Origin: Daphnia carinata
Taxonomy: Eukaryota > Arthropoda > Branchiopoda > Diplostraca > Daphniidae
Assembly (NCBI RefSeq): GCF_022539665.2
Contig: NC_081338.1
Span: 6,870,446 to 6,934,445 of the forward strand
Direction of reading: 5' to 3'
Length of the DNA: 64,000 nt
The notes beneath the pieces are model-generated. The model was given only the letters and a program-made list of their open reading frames with translations. It ran no database searches and was not told the origin of the DNA. Numbering within the stretch: the first letter of the stretch is position 1; each line of letters begins with the position of its first letter. Positions 11,090 to 21,875 of this stretch are shown here, in pieces. The position numbers and the translations under genes are program-made.

Positions 11090-11426
11090 AAGTGCATATC
11101 TGGGCTCCCTTCTTTTCTGTGGCCCCGTTTCCCCTAGATTTGTAATAAGCCCGTAGGGGGTCATGCCCCTACTGTGATCAGCAGTAAAGGTTGTGAGTGC
11201 GCTGTCCGGAAAGGGGACGTGGGGTTCCTCCTGGCTCGATGATATTTTTTGGAGGGCCTTGGGGCTACTCACAAATCCGAATTAACGGTTAATCGCTCAC
11301 GTAAAAACTTGTCCGAACATCACTCTTCATCCTTTTCCGGCTTCTCTTAGCCACGCACCGGGTAATCTCCCCGGTGAGTCAACTAAGGTTGGGGGAGACT
11401 CTGAGTCTCCTCCTACCTTAGTTGAC
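11090..11426 (+). ncRNA. Hairpin-rich tail of repeat copy C
   Basis: Stems seen: GTAGGGG/CCCCTAC at 11,153-11,159 and 11,166-11,172; CACCGGG/CCCGGTG at 11,356-11,362 and 11,370-11,376; and a perfect 12-base terminal stem GTCAACTAAGGT/ACCTTAGTTGAC at 11,378-11,389 and 11,415-11,426 with a further GGAGACTC/GAGTCTCC palindrome inside. Copy A has a different sequence in the same hairpin but is still paired. Confidence 0.45.
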
Positions 11427-11540
11427 AAAAAAAAATTTTACATCAATAAAAATAATTTTAAAAAATTTTGAAATTTTTCTAGTCCTATTTTTTTTTTCTC
11501 AGGTATCACTTTTCCCCATTATACTACACTTGCATTACCA

Positions 11541-11612
11541 CACTGGGATTCGAACCTCAGACAACTGACATCACAGTCCAGCGCTCCACCACTGAGCCAT
11601 TAGGTACTGTAC
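11541..11612 (-). tRNA. tRNA-like sequence behind copy C (antisense, probably a pseudogene)
   Basis: The minus strand reads TGGCTCAGTGGTGGAGC (A-box and D-arm-like) and GAGGTTCGAATCCC (B-box-like). A stable cloverleaf acceptor was not found. It holds the same relative position as the antisense tRNA-like sequences behind copies A and B. Confidence 0.4.
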
Positions 11613-11696
11613 GTGTATTATTCTACATAAGAAAGCATATGTACGTATACAGTTGAAACAAGGACTTTTAGGAAGAAATTATCAAGTTTGTAACGC

Positions 11697-11765
11697 TGTA
11701 GATGGCTTAACGGTAAAGCATCGGACTGGTATGTCGGTGGTCTAGGGTTCGATTCCCAAAACAGT
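11697..11765 (+). tRNA. tRNA-like sequence behind copy C (sense, probably a pseudogene)
   Basis: It contains ATGGCTTAACGGTAAAGC (D arm GCTT/AAGC) and GGGTTCGATTCCC. CTGT at the start can pair with ACAG at the end, but the rest of the acceptor and the anticodon stem are imperfect. It is a degenerate tRNA or SINE-type head. Confidence 0.4.
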
Positions 11766-11880
11766 TGATAGATATGATGATATAAATACAAACAAAATTC
11801 ATGTGAAAATAAAGCATTTTATTGTCCCTCCATCCACCCTCAAATCCACCACTAATATTTACATTTTAAAATACAATACA

Positions 11881-11899
11881 ATACATACATACATACATA
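11881..11899. repeat. (ACAT)n microsatellite next to the hairpin element
   Basis: Tandem ACAT units lie just before the left terminal repeat of the 11,906-12,229 element. A similar run occurs at 56,858-56,880. Confidence 0.85.
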
Positions 11900-11905
11900 A
11901 CTAAC

Positions 11906-12229
11906 TAACAGGCTGGCTGCCACGCCACTACATCTACATTAGCTACGTCGCTATCGGAAGGATAGCGACCAAGGGGGACTTGCCCGCTGACAAGTCCGGG
12001 CTGATGTAGTGGTGGAGACCGTTGTGGAAACGCACATCCCGGGTCTCCACCACACATCGACAAAAGGGAGTCCCTACGGGTGCGTTGCCTAATAAGCCTT
12101 ACGGCCAATCTTGGGCAGAGGCAACTGCTCCACCTCATGGCAGATAGGCCATGAGGCAGAGCAGCGCGGCCCGTCCCTATACAGCTTTAAAAAAAAGGGG
12201 ATCAATATGGCGTGGCAGCCAGCATGTTA
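11906..12229. mobile_element. Hairpin-rich element with terminal inverted repeats
   Basis: Terminal repeats of 22 bases with one mismatch (11,906-11,927 and 12,208-12,229, core GCTGGCTGCCACGCCA) bound a 324-base element. Inside are TCGCTATC/GATAGCGA (11,948-11,968), GGACTTG/CAAGTCC (11,976-11,997), GTGGTGGAGACC/GGTCTCCACCAC (12,009-12,053), and CTGCTC-CCTCATGGC paired with GCCATGAGG-GAGCAG (12,125-12,164). There is no coding sequence. It fits a MITE or foldback element, or a structured RNA gene that has become mobile. No clear target-site duplication was found. Confidence 0.6.
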
Positions 12230-12301
12230 ATTAGCACAACAAATTAAACACTACAAGATACAAAGATACCATAAAGAACAGGCGATGACGTGGCGACTAC
12301 G

Positions 12302-12475
12302 AGGCGACGGGCGAGGCGAAGACGGGGCGACGGGCGAGGCGAAGACGGGGCGACGGGCGAGGCGAAGACGGGGCGACGGGCGAGGCGAAGACGGGGCGAC
12401 GGGCGAGGCGAAGACGGGGCGACGGGCGAGGCGAAGACGGGGCGACGGGCGAGGCAAAGGTGGGGCGACGGACGG
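12302..12475. repeat. 24-bp minisatellite
   Basis: About seven tandem copies of a 24-base GC-rich unit (GCGACGGGCGAGGCGAAGAC plus GGGG) are nearly identical, with the last copy diverged (AAAGGTGG). The unit is a multiple of three without stops in several frames, so it gives open frames on both strands; these are not taken as genes. Confidence 0.9.
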
Positions 12476-12489
12476 AGCGAAAAGCCTGG

Positions 12490-13763
12490 TGAAGAGGGCT
12501 GAATAATGTAAATGACAAATATGAAAAAAAACGTGTCACTACATGTGGAATATAAAATTATTGGTGTCAATATAACAGAGACGGTAATTTACCTACACCT
12601 GTTGTCTGAATTCTGCAAAACCTGTAGGGCTCGTAATTTTGCTGTAGAAGGTAAAGGCTTGGCAGACCTACAATAGGATATGGAATTTAAAGAAAGGTAA
12701 TACTAGATAAGCCTCAAACTTAAAATACCAAAAGGGATTGGTTTTCATGTCCATGTCTACCTGTGTTGGTTAAGCGTTGGAAACCAAACAAAGAGGTACA
12801 CAATCCATTTATCAGATTAAAATTGATTCTGATGACTAGGCAAAGGGGTAGTTGAATTGGACAGTGGTGTGGTGATTCAAGGAATGCACATCGCTGGTGA
12901 TCTTCTTCTTGGTTAGCATTCTTTCCATTATGAGTTTCACAAGCTAGATCTTGAAGTCAGAATCATGCCAAATGGTATACTAATGGCCACATACAAGTTA
13001 AATACCTCTAAATTGAACAATAGAGTAGCACGATGAATGCTAACACCATAGTTTTTTAACAGAGCAATCTTTGACTGTTTGGAATTGGCACTTCACTTCC
13101 GAAAACTAAGACAGGGAGTAAAACACTTGATAGATGTTAGTTTTATATAGCTCTCCACTCGGTTCTAACATTTTTAACAAAAACTTTCAAACACAGGTTT
13201 CAATGCTCACACCACTGTCACAGGTAAGCAAAACACCATTTTAGAAGCGGGCCAGCGACATCTAGTTTCTTTGTTTACAACCAAAATAAAAGCGAAACAA
13301 AAAGGATTTAGGGAACAATTGTTTATTCAAAAACCAATGTATTCCCATGAAAATACATGAATTGGAACGGAAATTTCAAAAGAGTGTCAACTGCGTCTTT
13401 TTACAAGCGAACCTGATCAACATCAAACTGTAGTTTTATGATAAACTGATTTTACATGTTTTTGTTTAAAATGGTACTTTCCATCTCTTGCCAGCTGTTT
13501 GTCGTATGAATAGTCACACGCACGCACCAAGTTGTTTTTGTGCCTCGCCGGTTAAACAATGAAAATACGAAATTACAAGGTTTAAGAAATAAAGGTATTA
13601 CTAGGAAATCAAATGGTGGCCATCTAATATGATTAAAAATCAGGAAACAGTAATTTTCATGTAGAAAATAACGATTCGGTATTGCGTATCCCTGTGTGCC
13701 CTTTGCGCTAATAGCCATTTAACGACAAACATGACAAGAAATGAACGACATTAGTTTTTTGCG
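12490..13763. other. Intergenic DNA
   Basis: No convincing gene. The text between 12,590 and 13,000 has a coding-like, less AT-rich composition but is broken by stops in all frames and may be an old remnant. Nothing else is recognised. Confidence 0.4.
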
Positions 13764-14470
13764 TCAATCGATAACATCGGACCCCGTGAGTTTGGGCAAC
13801 GGATAAACAGAAACGCCGATTACTTTGAGCGCAAGAACACTGTGCTGGTTTAACGAAATGACGATCTCATTTGCATAGCTGACAATCAGATGCAGTCGTG
13901 GATTAACCCGTGGTAGCTCTTTGCCAACATCCTTGATAGCCACAAGTAATCTACGAAATTAGAAAGCAGCCAAACAAAGATACCATCATTCTGCATGCAA
14001 TTGTTCACTTCTTCGAGGCAATTTCAGTGTAGCTCTGCCCAACAGAATGGGCTTGTACCGACTGATTTCCGTTTTCAGATGGACACATTCACTTGCTGTA
14101 AACGTAAGAATCAAGTCTGCAAAACTCACACAATACTAGCTGTAAGCCAGCTGAATGAGTTCGAGTCGCTCGCTTCTAGTCACTAACATGGACGTGTCCC
14201 AGTTTTACACATCACCGCGGGACCAGTCGATCGTGTTCTGGCCAGACGGACGGTAGGGCAACGTAACGATGAGACGCGGCAGGCTCTCTTCTGACAAAGT
14301 GTCCACCGTATTATCGATCCTACGATAACGGGGTTCCTCATACTGATAGAAGTAGATGTTGTGTACGGGTATCCGATTTGCTCCTTGCATTGAGGAACAC
14401 CCAAAACAATGCAAAACCAGATGATAAAAGAACCAAATAAAGAAATGTTATACCTTAAATTACCAAACAT
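13764..14470 (-). CDS. Small protein of unknown function (four-exon model, 139 aa)
   Basis: I do not recognise this protein. A model with exons 14,470-14,464, 14,383-14,216, 14,116-14,059 and 13,950-13,764 joins in phase, with GT-AG borders throughout, to exactly 140 codons. The first exon carries only ATGTTTG. The product is hydrophilic at first (YEEPRYRRIDNTVDTLSEES), then has a conserved-looking LPRLIVTLPYRPSGQNTIDW stretch and ends with a Leu/Val-rich segment (LPRVNPRLHLIVSYANEIVI) and GSDVID. There is no signal peptide or clear membrane helix. The amino-acid composition and the fit of four exons argue for a real gene, but other splice choices in the middle cannot be excluded. Confidence 0.4.
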
Positions 14471-17400
14471 GGAAGCTCACGTAGCCGACGAGGTTGTGCA
14501 TAATTTTTGTACTGATTGGCAATAACCATGTCAGACGTTGCACCCATGTTGTCAATGCCTGATATCGTTTTCTTCAGCAGCAAGTTTACAAGTCTTCGAC
14601 GTAAAGTTAACCGATAAACGGTTTTAAAGCTCCATACCGAAAATGGTTGCAATCAGCTAGGCAGTGAAATTTCTATTTTCCGATCAAGGAAAAAAAAAAT
14701 AACACCATTTCCTGCAAAAAAACAAACTAACGAGTATTTGCATTTGATTCATGAACAAATCTAAATGAATGCCTTGCTCTATTAAGAATTGATCACATCA
14801 AAAAACAAAATTTTCTCACAAAAAATAAGCATTTATAGGTTTTGATTAACTAGCTTCATACTTGTACAAATAGCTATGGCAAAATTAGTTTAATAGAAAA
14901 ACATGGTAAACCACCATCCATAACTGCTTAATAAGTATTTCTCAGAATAAGTCCAGAACTTACCAAGAATCTGAATCCACCACAAGGCAACATCAAGTTT
15001 GGTTTTAACTTTAATGAGAAGTGGAAAAAAGCTGAGCACTAACACCGTAAAAATCCCAAGAGAAATAAGATTAGCTGAAGTATCTCTTCTGATTTCTAAC
15101 AAACACTTCCAGACTTACTAACTTGCTTACAAGATGGAATCTTCATGACTTGTATGGTTGATTATTTCATATTACAATTTGTCCACTAATAAAAGAGGTA
15201 GTTGATTTTTCCAATTTCGCAGACATGGATTGCCACTGGAGGACAAGGTTAGTTTCTTAGATTTTAAGAGAAATATGATTAGCTGATACATTTCTTCGCC
15301 ATATTTTAAATAAAACTTTCAGCCTTACTAGATCTGTTACTAGTGAAGGGATCTTCACGACCAAAACAACTGAACATTTCGTAATACAATATTTCTCCTC
15401 ATAAAGAAGGTATTTGACGACAGTACCAGGATGTGCGTTTTTTTTTTTTACTGTTTTTCAACAAATGAACATTGAAGCAAAGGATATAAGTGGCGACTTC
15501 TTTTTGATGTGGTCATGGGCCAATCGATTTTCGGAACTTCGAATATCGGTGGATGCCTAACTTTTAACATGTGAATCTCCATAAGTTTGTACCATAACTC
15601 GGCATAAATTCAACTTTAAGTGTCACCTAAGGCACCTAAGCTGCAGAATGTGTGAAGTCTTTGCAGAATTTCAACCAACTGATAATGCTAGGCTTAGGCT
15701 TATCCTTTTCTGAGGGGGAACACACCACAGTTATGCTTCATTTTTGCAAAGGCCATGAGAGTAGGAAGAATTCTTCAGTAATGCAGTCTCCTTCCACCTG
15801 ATGAATAAATCTGTCGGGTAAATTCATAAATACATTAGCTTCTGTTGTTAATAAATTAGAAATTTTTCCAGTTTTACAAATTCAAGCAGTAAAGGATGAC
15901 CAGCAGAAATACTAGTATCTGGGTCATGAACCGACCAATCCTCATTGTGTTTCAGCTGTGATCGAATCAGCACAGCCTAAATGCAATACCCTCTTCTGGC
16001 AGGCTTGGAAACCACTTCTGAAATTGAATTTTCTTAATGTAAATTCATGTTTCTATATTTCTGTAAAACCTAACAAAGAAATTAAAAATTTAGGTCCAAG
16101 TAAAAACTCCTTTAAATGCACATGGCGTTGAAGCAACGAAGTTTGTGAAAGATCAGTTAACATTTTTCCAATTTAGCAAGTATGGACTGCCACGGAAAGA
16201 TCAGGTTAGCTTATACTTCGAGTTTCCGAAAATTGTTTCTCAGCTCAATGGAACCTGACAACGAGATATGCATTACTTAACGTATAACATTTTTTCCATT
16301 TCAACAGAAGTACCCTCAAAACATACAATGAGAGTTGACTCATATAAACGTTTACCGCAGAACAGTCTAATTAATTGCCGCGATACTAGTCGCTCTACCT
16401 TTATTCTTTTTAAATGGAGCTATAATAAGCAAAATTAAGTTTCTGAACCACGTGCTACTCACTTATTGGCCGCCAAAGACAGACAACTTCCTACTTCTTT
16501 CTTTTCTAACGGATTGTAGCTAAACAGCAAGCCAGAAAATTTTAGTAAACCTGTCAACTTATGTCGATTTCCAATCGGTGCCCTAGAGTTGACCTGGGGC
16601 AATTTTTTGCCTTAAGTATGTTCCAATGGACTGACGGGGCAACTTTTTTTCAGAGCAACTCCGGTTTTTTGTGTTCCAATGGCTGCCCCAAAGTTTTAGA
16701 GTTGCCCTAAAACTGCCCTTTCGGGCGCTCACAAAAACTAACTTTTTCAAACCCTGAACGGAGCACTTCCTAGCAGACGAATTTTTTATTTTCTTGCAGA
16801 CGTATTCCTTGTTGTTAGTAGTGAGTCTTGTTTGTGCTATATTATTTTTTTTACATAACTTAACAACTTAACTTGACAACTTTGATTGTTTGTTAGAACT
16901 ACAGCAACATTCCCTGCATGATGAAGGGGATGTTCACATTTTCTTTAGTGAACTGTTGCCTGAAGTTGAAAACATTTTGGAATATTTGGTTGGAGTTAGT
17001 GTGATAATATTCAGTTGCAGTAATTGTATCTTGCCCTCTTTGTTGAGATGTGTTTTGCCTTTTTAGCAATCGAAGAGGCCTGCAAAGATTATTGATTTTC
17101 TATCAGTGACTATCACTCTGCCAAAAATAGATCTGGAGTATTATTGCTGTATATTCATAGTTGAATGAAGTACATGTGGCAAAAATCCAGCTCACTGGGC
17201 AAGACACTTCCAAGTTTTTAAAGAAAGAATTTTCTAGTCTCTTCAAAGACTTCTCGTAATACAGAATACCGCTGTATAGCAGTTTTCTGACCTAAATGGA
17301 CAACAAAGGAGTTACTAGCAAGATAATTTTTGTGTTCAACTTACGTAAATTTTGCCATAACTCAAATTTTCTTCCAGGTTAACCAAATGTAGAGAAAAAA

Positions 17401-18563
17401 GTTTAGATCGCGACGCCCTTGTAACAGAACATATTCCATTGATCTCCAACAGTTCATTGTCGTGGGAGGTGAAAAAAAAAATGAAAAGTGAAACAAATGT
17501 CATATGAAGGTAAACAGGCATAATGTGTACGGGAACGAGAATTATTTTCATGTATTCGCAAGTTTCGAGAACAAGATTTTTTTTTTTTCGGATGCTACAT
17601 TTTGAACCGCTCCTTCGAAATCCGCTTTCAATTATTTCCTGGTGATGGTGGATAGACGAAACGACTTTGTTCCGCCATTCTCCTTTTTATAAAAATCCAA
17701 GTTAGACTAGAACGTAGAGGAGCAAACGGGAAATGAGAAGGGCAAGACTAAGGAAACAGACGTCGACAAAGCCGAGAGAAAAAACACAACGAATGCAAAA
17801 AAAAAACGTGTTATAAGAAAAGGCAACACCACATCCGTGCTGCTACTGTTTTAATTCGGTGATGCCTGCGGTGTCTTGAACGGAAGAGGCAGGGGGGAGA
17901 GAGCGAATTGATCCAATAACGAGAGATTCCGCTCACACGACTACAGCATGTGTGACTTTAACAAGGACAAAAACGTAGTAATAACAGCAATCATCTTAAA
18001 GGGGAATCGATTGAGCTTCAAATATGACGACCAGTAGGAAGAGGAGGAGAGGCGTGCCGGGCAGAAGGCTGGATTATTATTTGTCTTTCTTCTCTCTTTT
18101 ACTACACACACCAAAAAAAGAAAGCAGCTGTGTGATAGGAGTGAGCCAAATGGACGAAAAAAAAATTACCTATACACGTGGGATTACAAGAATTACATAA
18201 CTGATGAGAAGAAAAACATTCACACACCCAAAAAGGAAAAAAAAAATGGTCAGTCACTTTCCAGTGAAGGAACTGACGGGATGGCAAATAAGAGTGAGGA
18301 GCTATCTTTCACCCCCCAACGAAACATCTTGGGCAAAGGTCCAAATATTGTCGATTATCATTTCCTTTCGATATAAACCTCTATCCAGCATTGAGTATCA
18401 TCTTGTGTTTCACGATGACCAACGTCCAAGGCGAGTAGTTTTGAGTTGGAACACGGCCGGGCGATGAACGGAAATAGTTCAAAACCATGTTGGCATTGAA
18501 AAATGTGCCATACCCTTCCGAACGCAGCTGCGTGCAGCTGTCAAGTGGACGGACGAAAAAGAC
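14471..18563. other. Intergenic DNA with scattered remnants
   Basis: No complete gene is seen. A frame at 14,455-14,652 (minus) runs into the orphan gene and is probably its upstream sequence. Exon-like motifs recur at 15,223-15,247 and 16,181-16,204. A coding-like piece lies at 16,888-17,069. G/C-rich repeats of the form GGGCAACTTTTTTT occur around 16,590-16,720. The rest is AT-rich DNA. Confidence 0.4.
16888..17069 (+). pseudogene. Coding-like fragment, possible exon remnant
   Basis: An open stretch follows a splice-acceptor-like TTGTTAG and encodes LELQQHSLHDEGDVHIFFSE and then LLPEVENILEYL before becoming less protein-like. No start codon or partner exons were found. It could be an isolated exon, or a remnant of a gene like that in the repeat units, with which it shares only a general acidic/Leu style. 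Confidence 0.2.
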
Positions 18564-21500
18564 TCATTCAAACGACATGAGATTCTCGGCGTCGTCTGAA
18601 TTCTCGGCCGGCGATTCGATGGCCAACGTCAACAAATTGAGCCAATCTTCGATGGCGTCCGGACAGACGATGCGAAGTTTGTAGGCGTCGCCCTTGATGG
18701 TGTTGGTCAGTAAGAGAGAGTCCGGATGGCGGGGACTGTGGTGCCGGGCCACCGACCAGCCCGTTATGGAAACGGCTTTAAAGGGCCGTCGTCGGAAATC
18801 CGATCGGTCCGACCTGCCGTCAAAGAGAAATATTGTTGTATTTTATTTATAATATTTTTTCGTATTTAAAAGAAAAAATCAAATAACAAGGTCAGCACAC
18901 CAAACAAATACAAAAAATTATAAAAACGCTCATTTGCCTACCCTCGGAGGTGTTTAGGTTGATAAAAGAGGAGGTTGGAGCCGGAAAGCTGGATCCAGTA
19001 CCTCTGCCACGCGCTGACGGCCGGACGGCGTCCATCTTTTAAAACGGCTTTCTTACGAACGCATCCCTGGATGCAGCAACAGCGGATGGGCGGAGGGGGC
19101 AAAGGCGAATCCAGTCCGCTGAGAGAGTGATCCGAACTAGAAATTAAATAAATATATATATATATATTCACACACAGTCATTGGCAAGGATCTTTAAAAA
19201 AATAATAATGTGGAATGCCAGAATCAATATTACCCTTGAACGGAATGATTGTCGTTGTTGTTGGAAGGAGAAGGGTCCAGCTCGCCGTGGAGTGAGTGAC
19301 GAGGCGAAGAATTCATCCCACACGAGGGCGTCGACGTCGTAGTGGTCGACTCCTCCTGGACGCTGTCGTCGATCAGATTGCGAAGCGTCGAATCAAAGCC
19401 GTGGTTGGCCAGGGAATGCCGCCAGACGCCGCTGCCAGCTTCGTTCTCTTTCAGATAGGACGGCGCGTGATTCGATCCATTCCGGAAGATGCTTTAGTGA
19501 ATAAAAAAAAAGGCGGACAAAGGATATCCAAACGATAGTTAGTGCCCAGCGACTGGAACATACTGGGCATCAACGAACACTAACACATACATACACACAC
19601 ACAAACACAAACACCAGACTGCAACTAAATAAATAAATATCAAATACGCTGACTGAAAATGTTTGGGATAGGTAGTGCAATAAGACGGCCCATACACAAC
19701 CACAAGACGGAATAGTGCTTTAAAAAAAATAAATAATAAAACAGGGGAAGAGGGGGTAGGTGGAGCATTCCGTTGTGTGGCAAATGGACAACCCAAAACT
19801 CACGAAGAATCGGCCGACGCTGCCGTAAAGGGCTGACGATAGGCGCTTCGGGGTAAGCTGGCGCTCCTCAATCTTTTAAATGTTCGCCAATATAAACAAT
19901 TAGATTAATCACTAAGGTTACGGATTTCATCTTAACAATAGACGGATTATTAGTATTGTTGACACTACTCTTATGCGTTCCATAAATATATGACGTCATT
20001 CAAATATTACCACGGACTAAAATCATTTAAAGGAAAAGGTTCTTTTTTAACACGGTAGTTTCAAACGATAGATACGTACTTTGTACCCAAGCTTCTAGAT
20101 TTGGTGTGCCCAGGGACGAATTTGACGCCGTGTCCAGCACTGGAACCGTCAGATGTCCCTGCGCTTTTGCGGACCGAAGCCGCCTTCTTTGGCGACACGT
20201 TCAATTGTCCCATGGCCGTTTTGACGTCGTAAAACGATTCTTTGGATCCGGTCGAGCTCGGCGGCGTCGTCGGTTCCAGTTTCAGCGACAACTTGTACTG
20301 GTCGTCTTCCAGGAGCTTCTGCAACTCCTCAATGTACTTGGCCGAGCGCAGGTACTCCATGACGTGGTTCTTGACGGGCAGGAACGAATAGTCCGACTGT
20401 TGGTAGTTGGCCAGGATGCGGAGCAGGTTGTTCATCTGCAGCTGGCGCCTCTGCGACTCGAGGCCGCCGTGGTGCGGATGGGCCACGTCGATGAAATTGA
20501 CGTCGGAGAGGAAGAGGCCCAGGTAAGGGACGCAAGGCAGCTTGAGCGAGTCCATGTGCTGGCGCAGCTTCTCAGAGTTGTTGTGGTCGGAGAAGAGGTC
20601 GGCCAGCCGTTCCAGCAGCTGGACATCCTTCTTGGTGACGGCGGCCCACGTCTTTTGCAGGCGGTAAATGGGGGCGCTCCGCAAGGCGCTGACGACGGCC
20701 ATCAGCGTGTGCAGGTTGTTGAGTTCGTGCAGTTTCTTGGCGATGCGGATGAAATGCGAGACGACTTCGGCCCGCGGCCGCACGTTCGCCTCGTTGAGTA
20801 TTTCCTGGACGGCCCAGAAACTCACGTGATTGAAATGGCGCGTCATGGCCACCACGTTGGGCGCCAGCTCCAGTTTGTTGCTCTTGCACCAGCCGCAAGA
20901 CGTCAATTCTTCCGGCTGGATGTTCTGAAAGATGGGCACGACCAGCAGCGTCAACTGGGCCGCCACGCTCTCGGCGTTCACCTATTAGACACGGAGATCA
21001 AAACAATTAGAAATCGCTAAACCATAAAAAAAAATAACAATGTGATGTTTATGTTATGTTTATACATTCACGATAGATTGTACGGGACAGTCGGCATGGC
21101 GTTCCATCGCTGAGCCATCGACGCACAGCATAACCGACAGACCGGACCGAGCGCTGGCTGGCAAGCTGCTTGATTTGGCGCCCGCTGAGCGAGGCAGCGA
21201 ACTGACGATTCGACACACAAAACATAAAGGGAAGAGGGAAAAAGTACATCGAAAAAAGAAAAACAAGACATTAAATCAACAGACTGTTACGAACGTAGAG
21301 GTTTGTTTCAATAACAAACGCCAACGAGACAAATTGGATGGGTGGATCCATCCTGTTTCGATGCGGGGAAAAAGGACGTTAGAGTCCAAAACGATCTGAC
21401 GTATGCTTACTGGTGTAACATGTAAGGTGTTGGTTGGGCAGGGCTGGCTCCACGTCGGCTAGAACGTCGCTGTTGTTGATCCACTTCGCACTGACGTTGG

Positions 21501-21875
21501 TTCGATCCGGCACGTACAAACGCGTCCCCATTGCCATCCACTTCATCCTGCGGTTCAGGTGACTCTTTCCGCGAGCCGAGACAATGCGAACGGAAAGCTG
21601 AAGTTGATCGACGTGATGACGATTGTTGGTGAAAAAGCCGTACGGGCGGAGAGTCACTGGACGACGTGCCCGATTCGGGACTGCCTCGACCCTCGCTCGA
21701 ATTCCTTTTCCATTTGTCTCGATCGGGCGATCCCTGATTGAAGAAAATGCTTGAAATACACATCGTGTACCGTAACGAATCAATGATTTTTAGTTACCTG
21801 AGCGAGTCTGTATGCGGCGATGCTATCTGAAGACAAATCGCGTGGTATTTCGGAATATTTCATTTTGGCCATCAT
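18564..21875 (-). CDS. RalGPS: RalGPS-type Ral guanine nucleotide exchange factor (complete, 8 exons)
   Basis: RalGPS proteins load GTP onto the small GTPase Ral at membranes. Exons: 21,875-21,798; 21,733-21,411; 21,201-21,072; 20,981-20,080; 19,872-19,804; 19,491-19,234; 19,136-18,942; 18,813-18,564. Phases agree and give 734 residues, longer than human RALGPS1/2 because of a Ser-rich N-terminus. The RasGEF (CDC25) domain begins near residue 175: AAQLTLL, IQPEELTSCGW, HVSFWAVQEIL, the helix KKLHELNNLHTLMAVVSAL, APIYRLQKTW, PYLGLFLSDV and KYIEELQKLLEDD. A Ser/Pro linker follows, with PLPPPPIR just before the PH domain (GCVRKKAVLKDGRRP, QRYWIQLSG, SDFRRRPFKAVSI). There is no Ras-exchanger N-motif, as usual for RalGPS. 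The ATG at 21,875 is the first after an in-frame stop. The two N-terminal exons rest on splice sites and phase only. Confidence 0.88.

Larger units (their letters stand above)
9976..11770 (+). mobile_element. Repeat unit copy C (forward, degenerate)
   Basis: The head and first exons (9976-10590) match copy A. Homology is then replaced by about 490 unrelated bases (10,600-11,086) and resumes in the hairpin-rich tail (11,090-11,426). Antisense and sense tRNA-like sequences follow at 11,541-11,612 and 11,697-11,765. The copy is more diverged than A and B are from each other. Confidence 0.5.

Noticed and set aside
12000-12035. Possible hammerhead ribozyme (CTGATG ... GGAAAC)
   Set aside because: The required CTGATGA core is changed and the intervening bases do not form a stem II; the same bases fit a different 12-pair hairpin better.
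12244-12570. Arg/Pro/Ser-rich open frames on both strands
   Set aside because: They are produced by the 24-bp minisatellite, whose length is a multiple of three.
14890-15102. Small hydrophobic frame on the minus strand
   Set aside because: A single short frame in AT-rich DNA, where hydrophobic codons are expected; no partner exon or signal was found.
20106-21020. 304-codon open frame on the plus strand
   Set aside because: It is the antisense shadow of the RalGPS RasGEF exon, whose GC-rich codons keep the opposite frame open.
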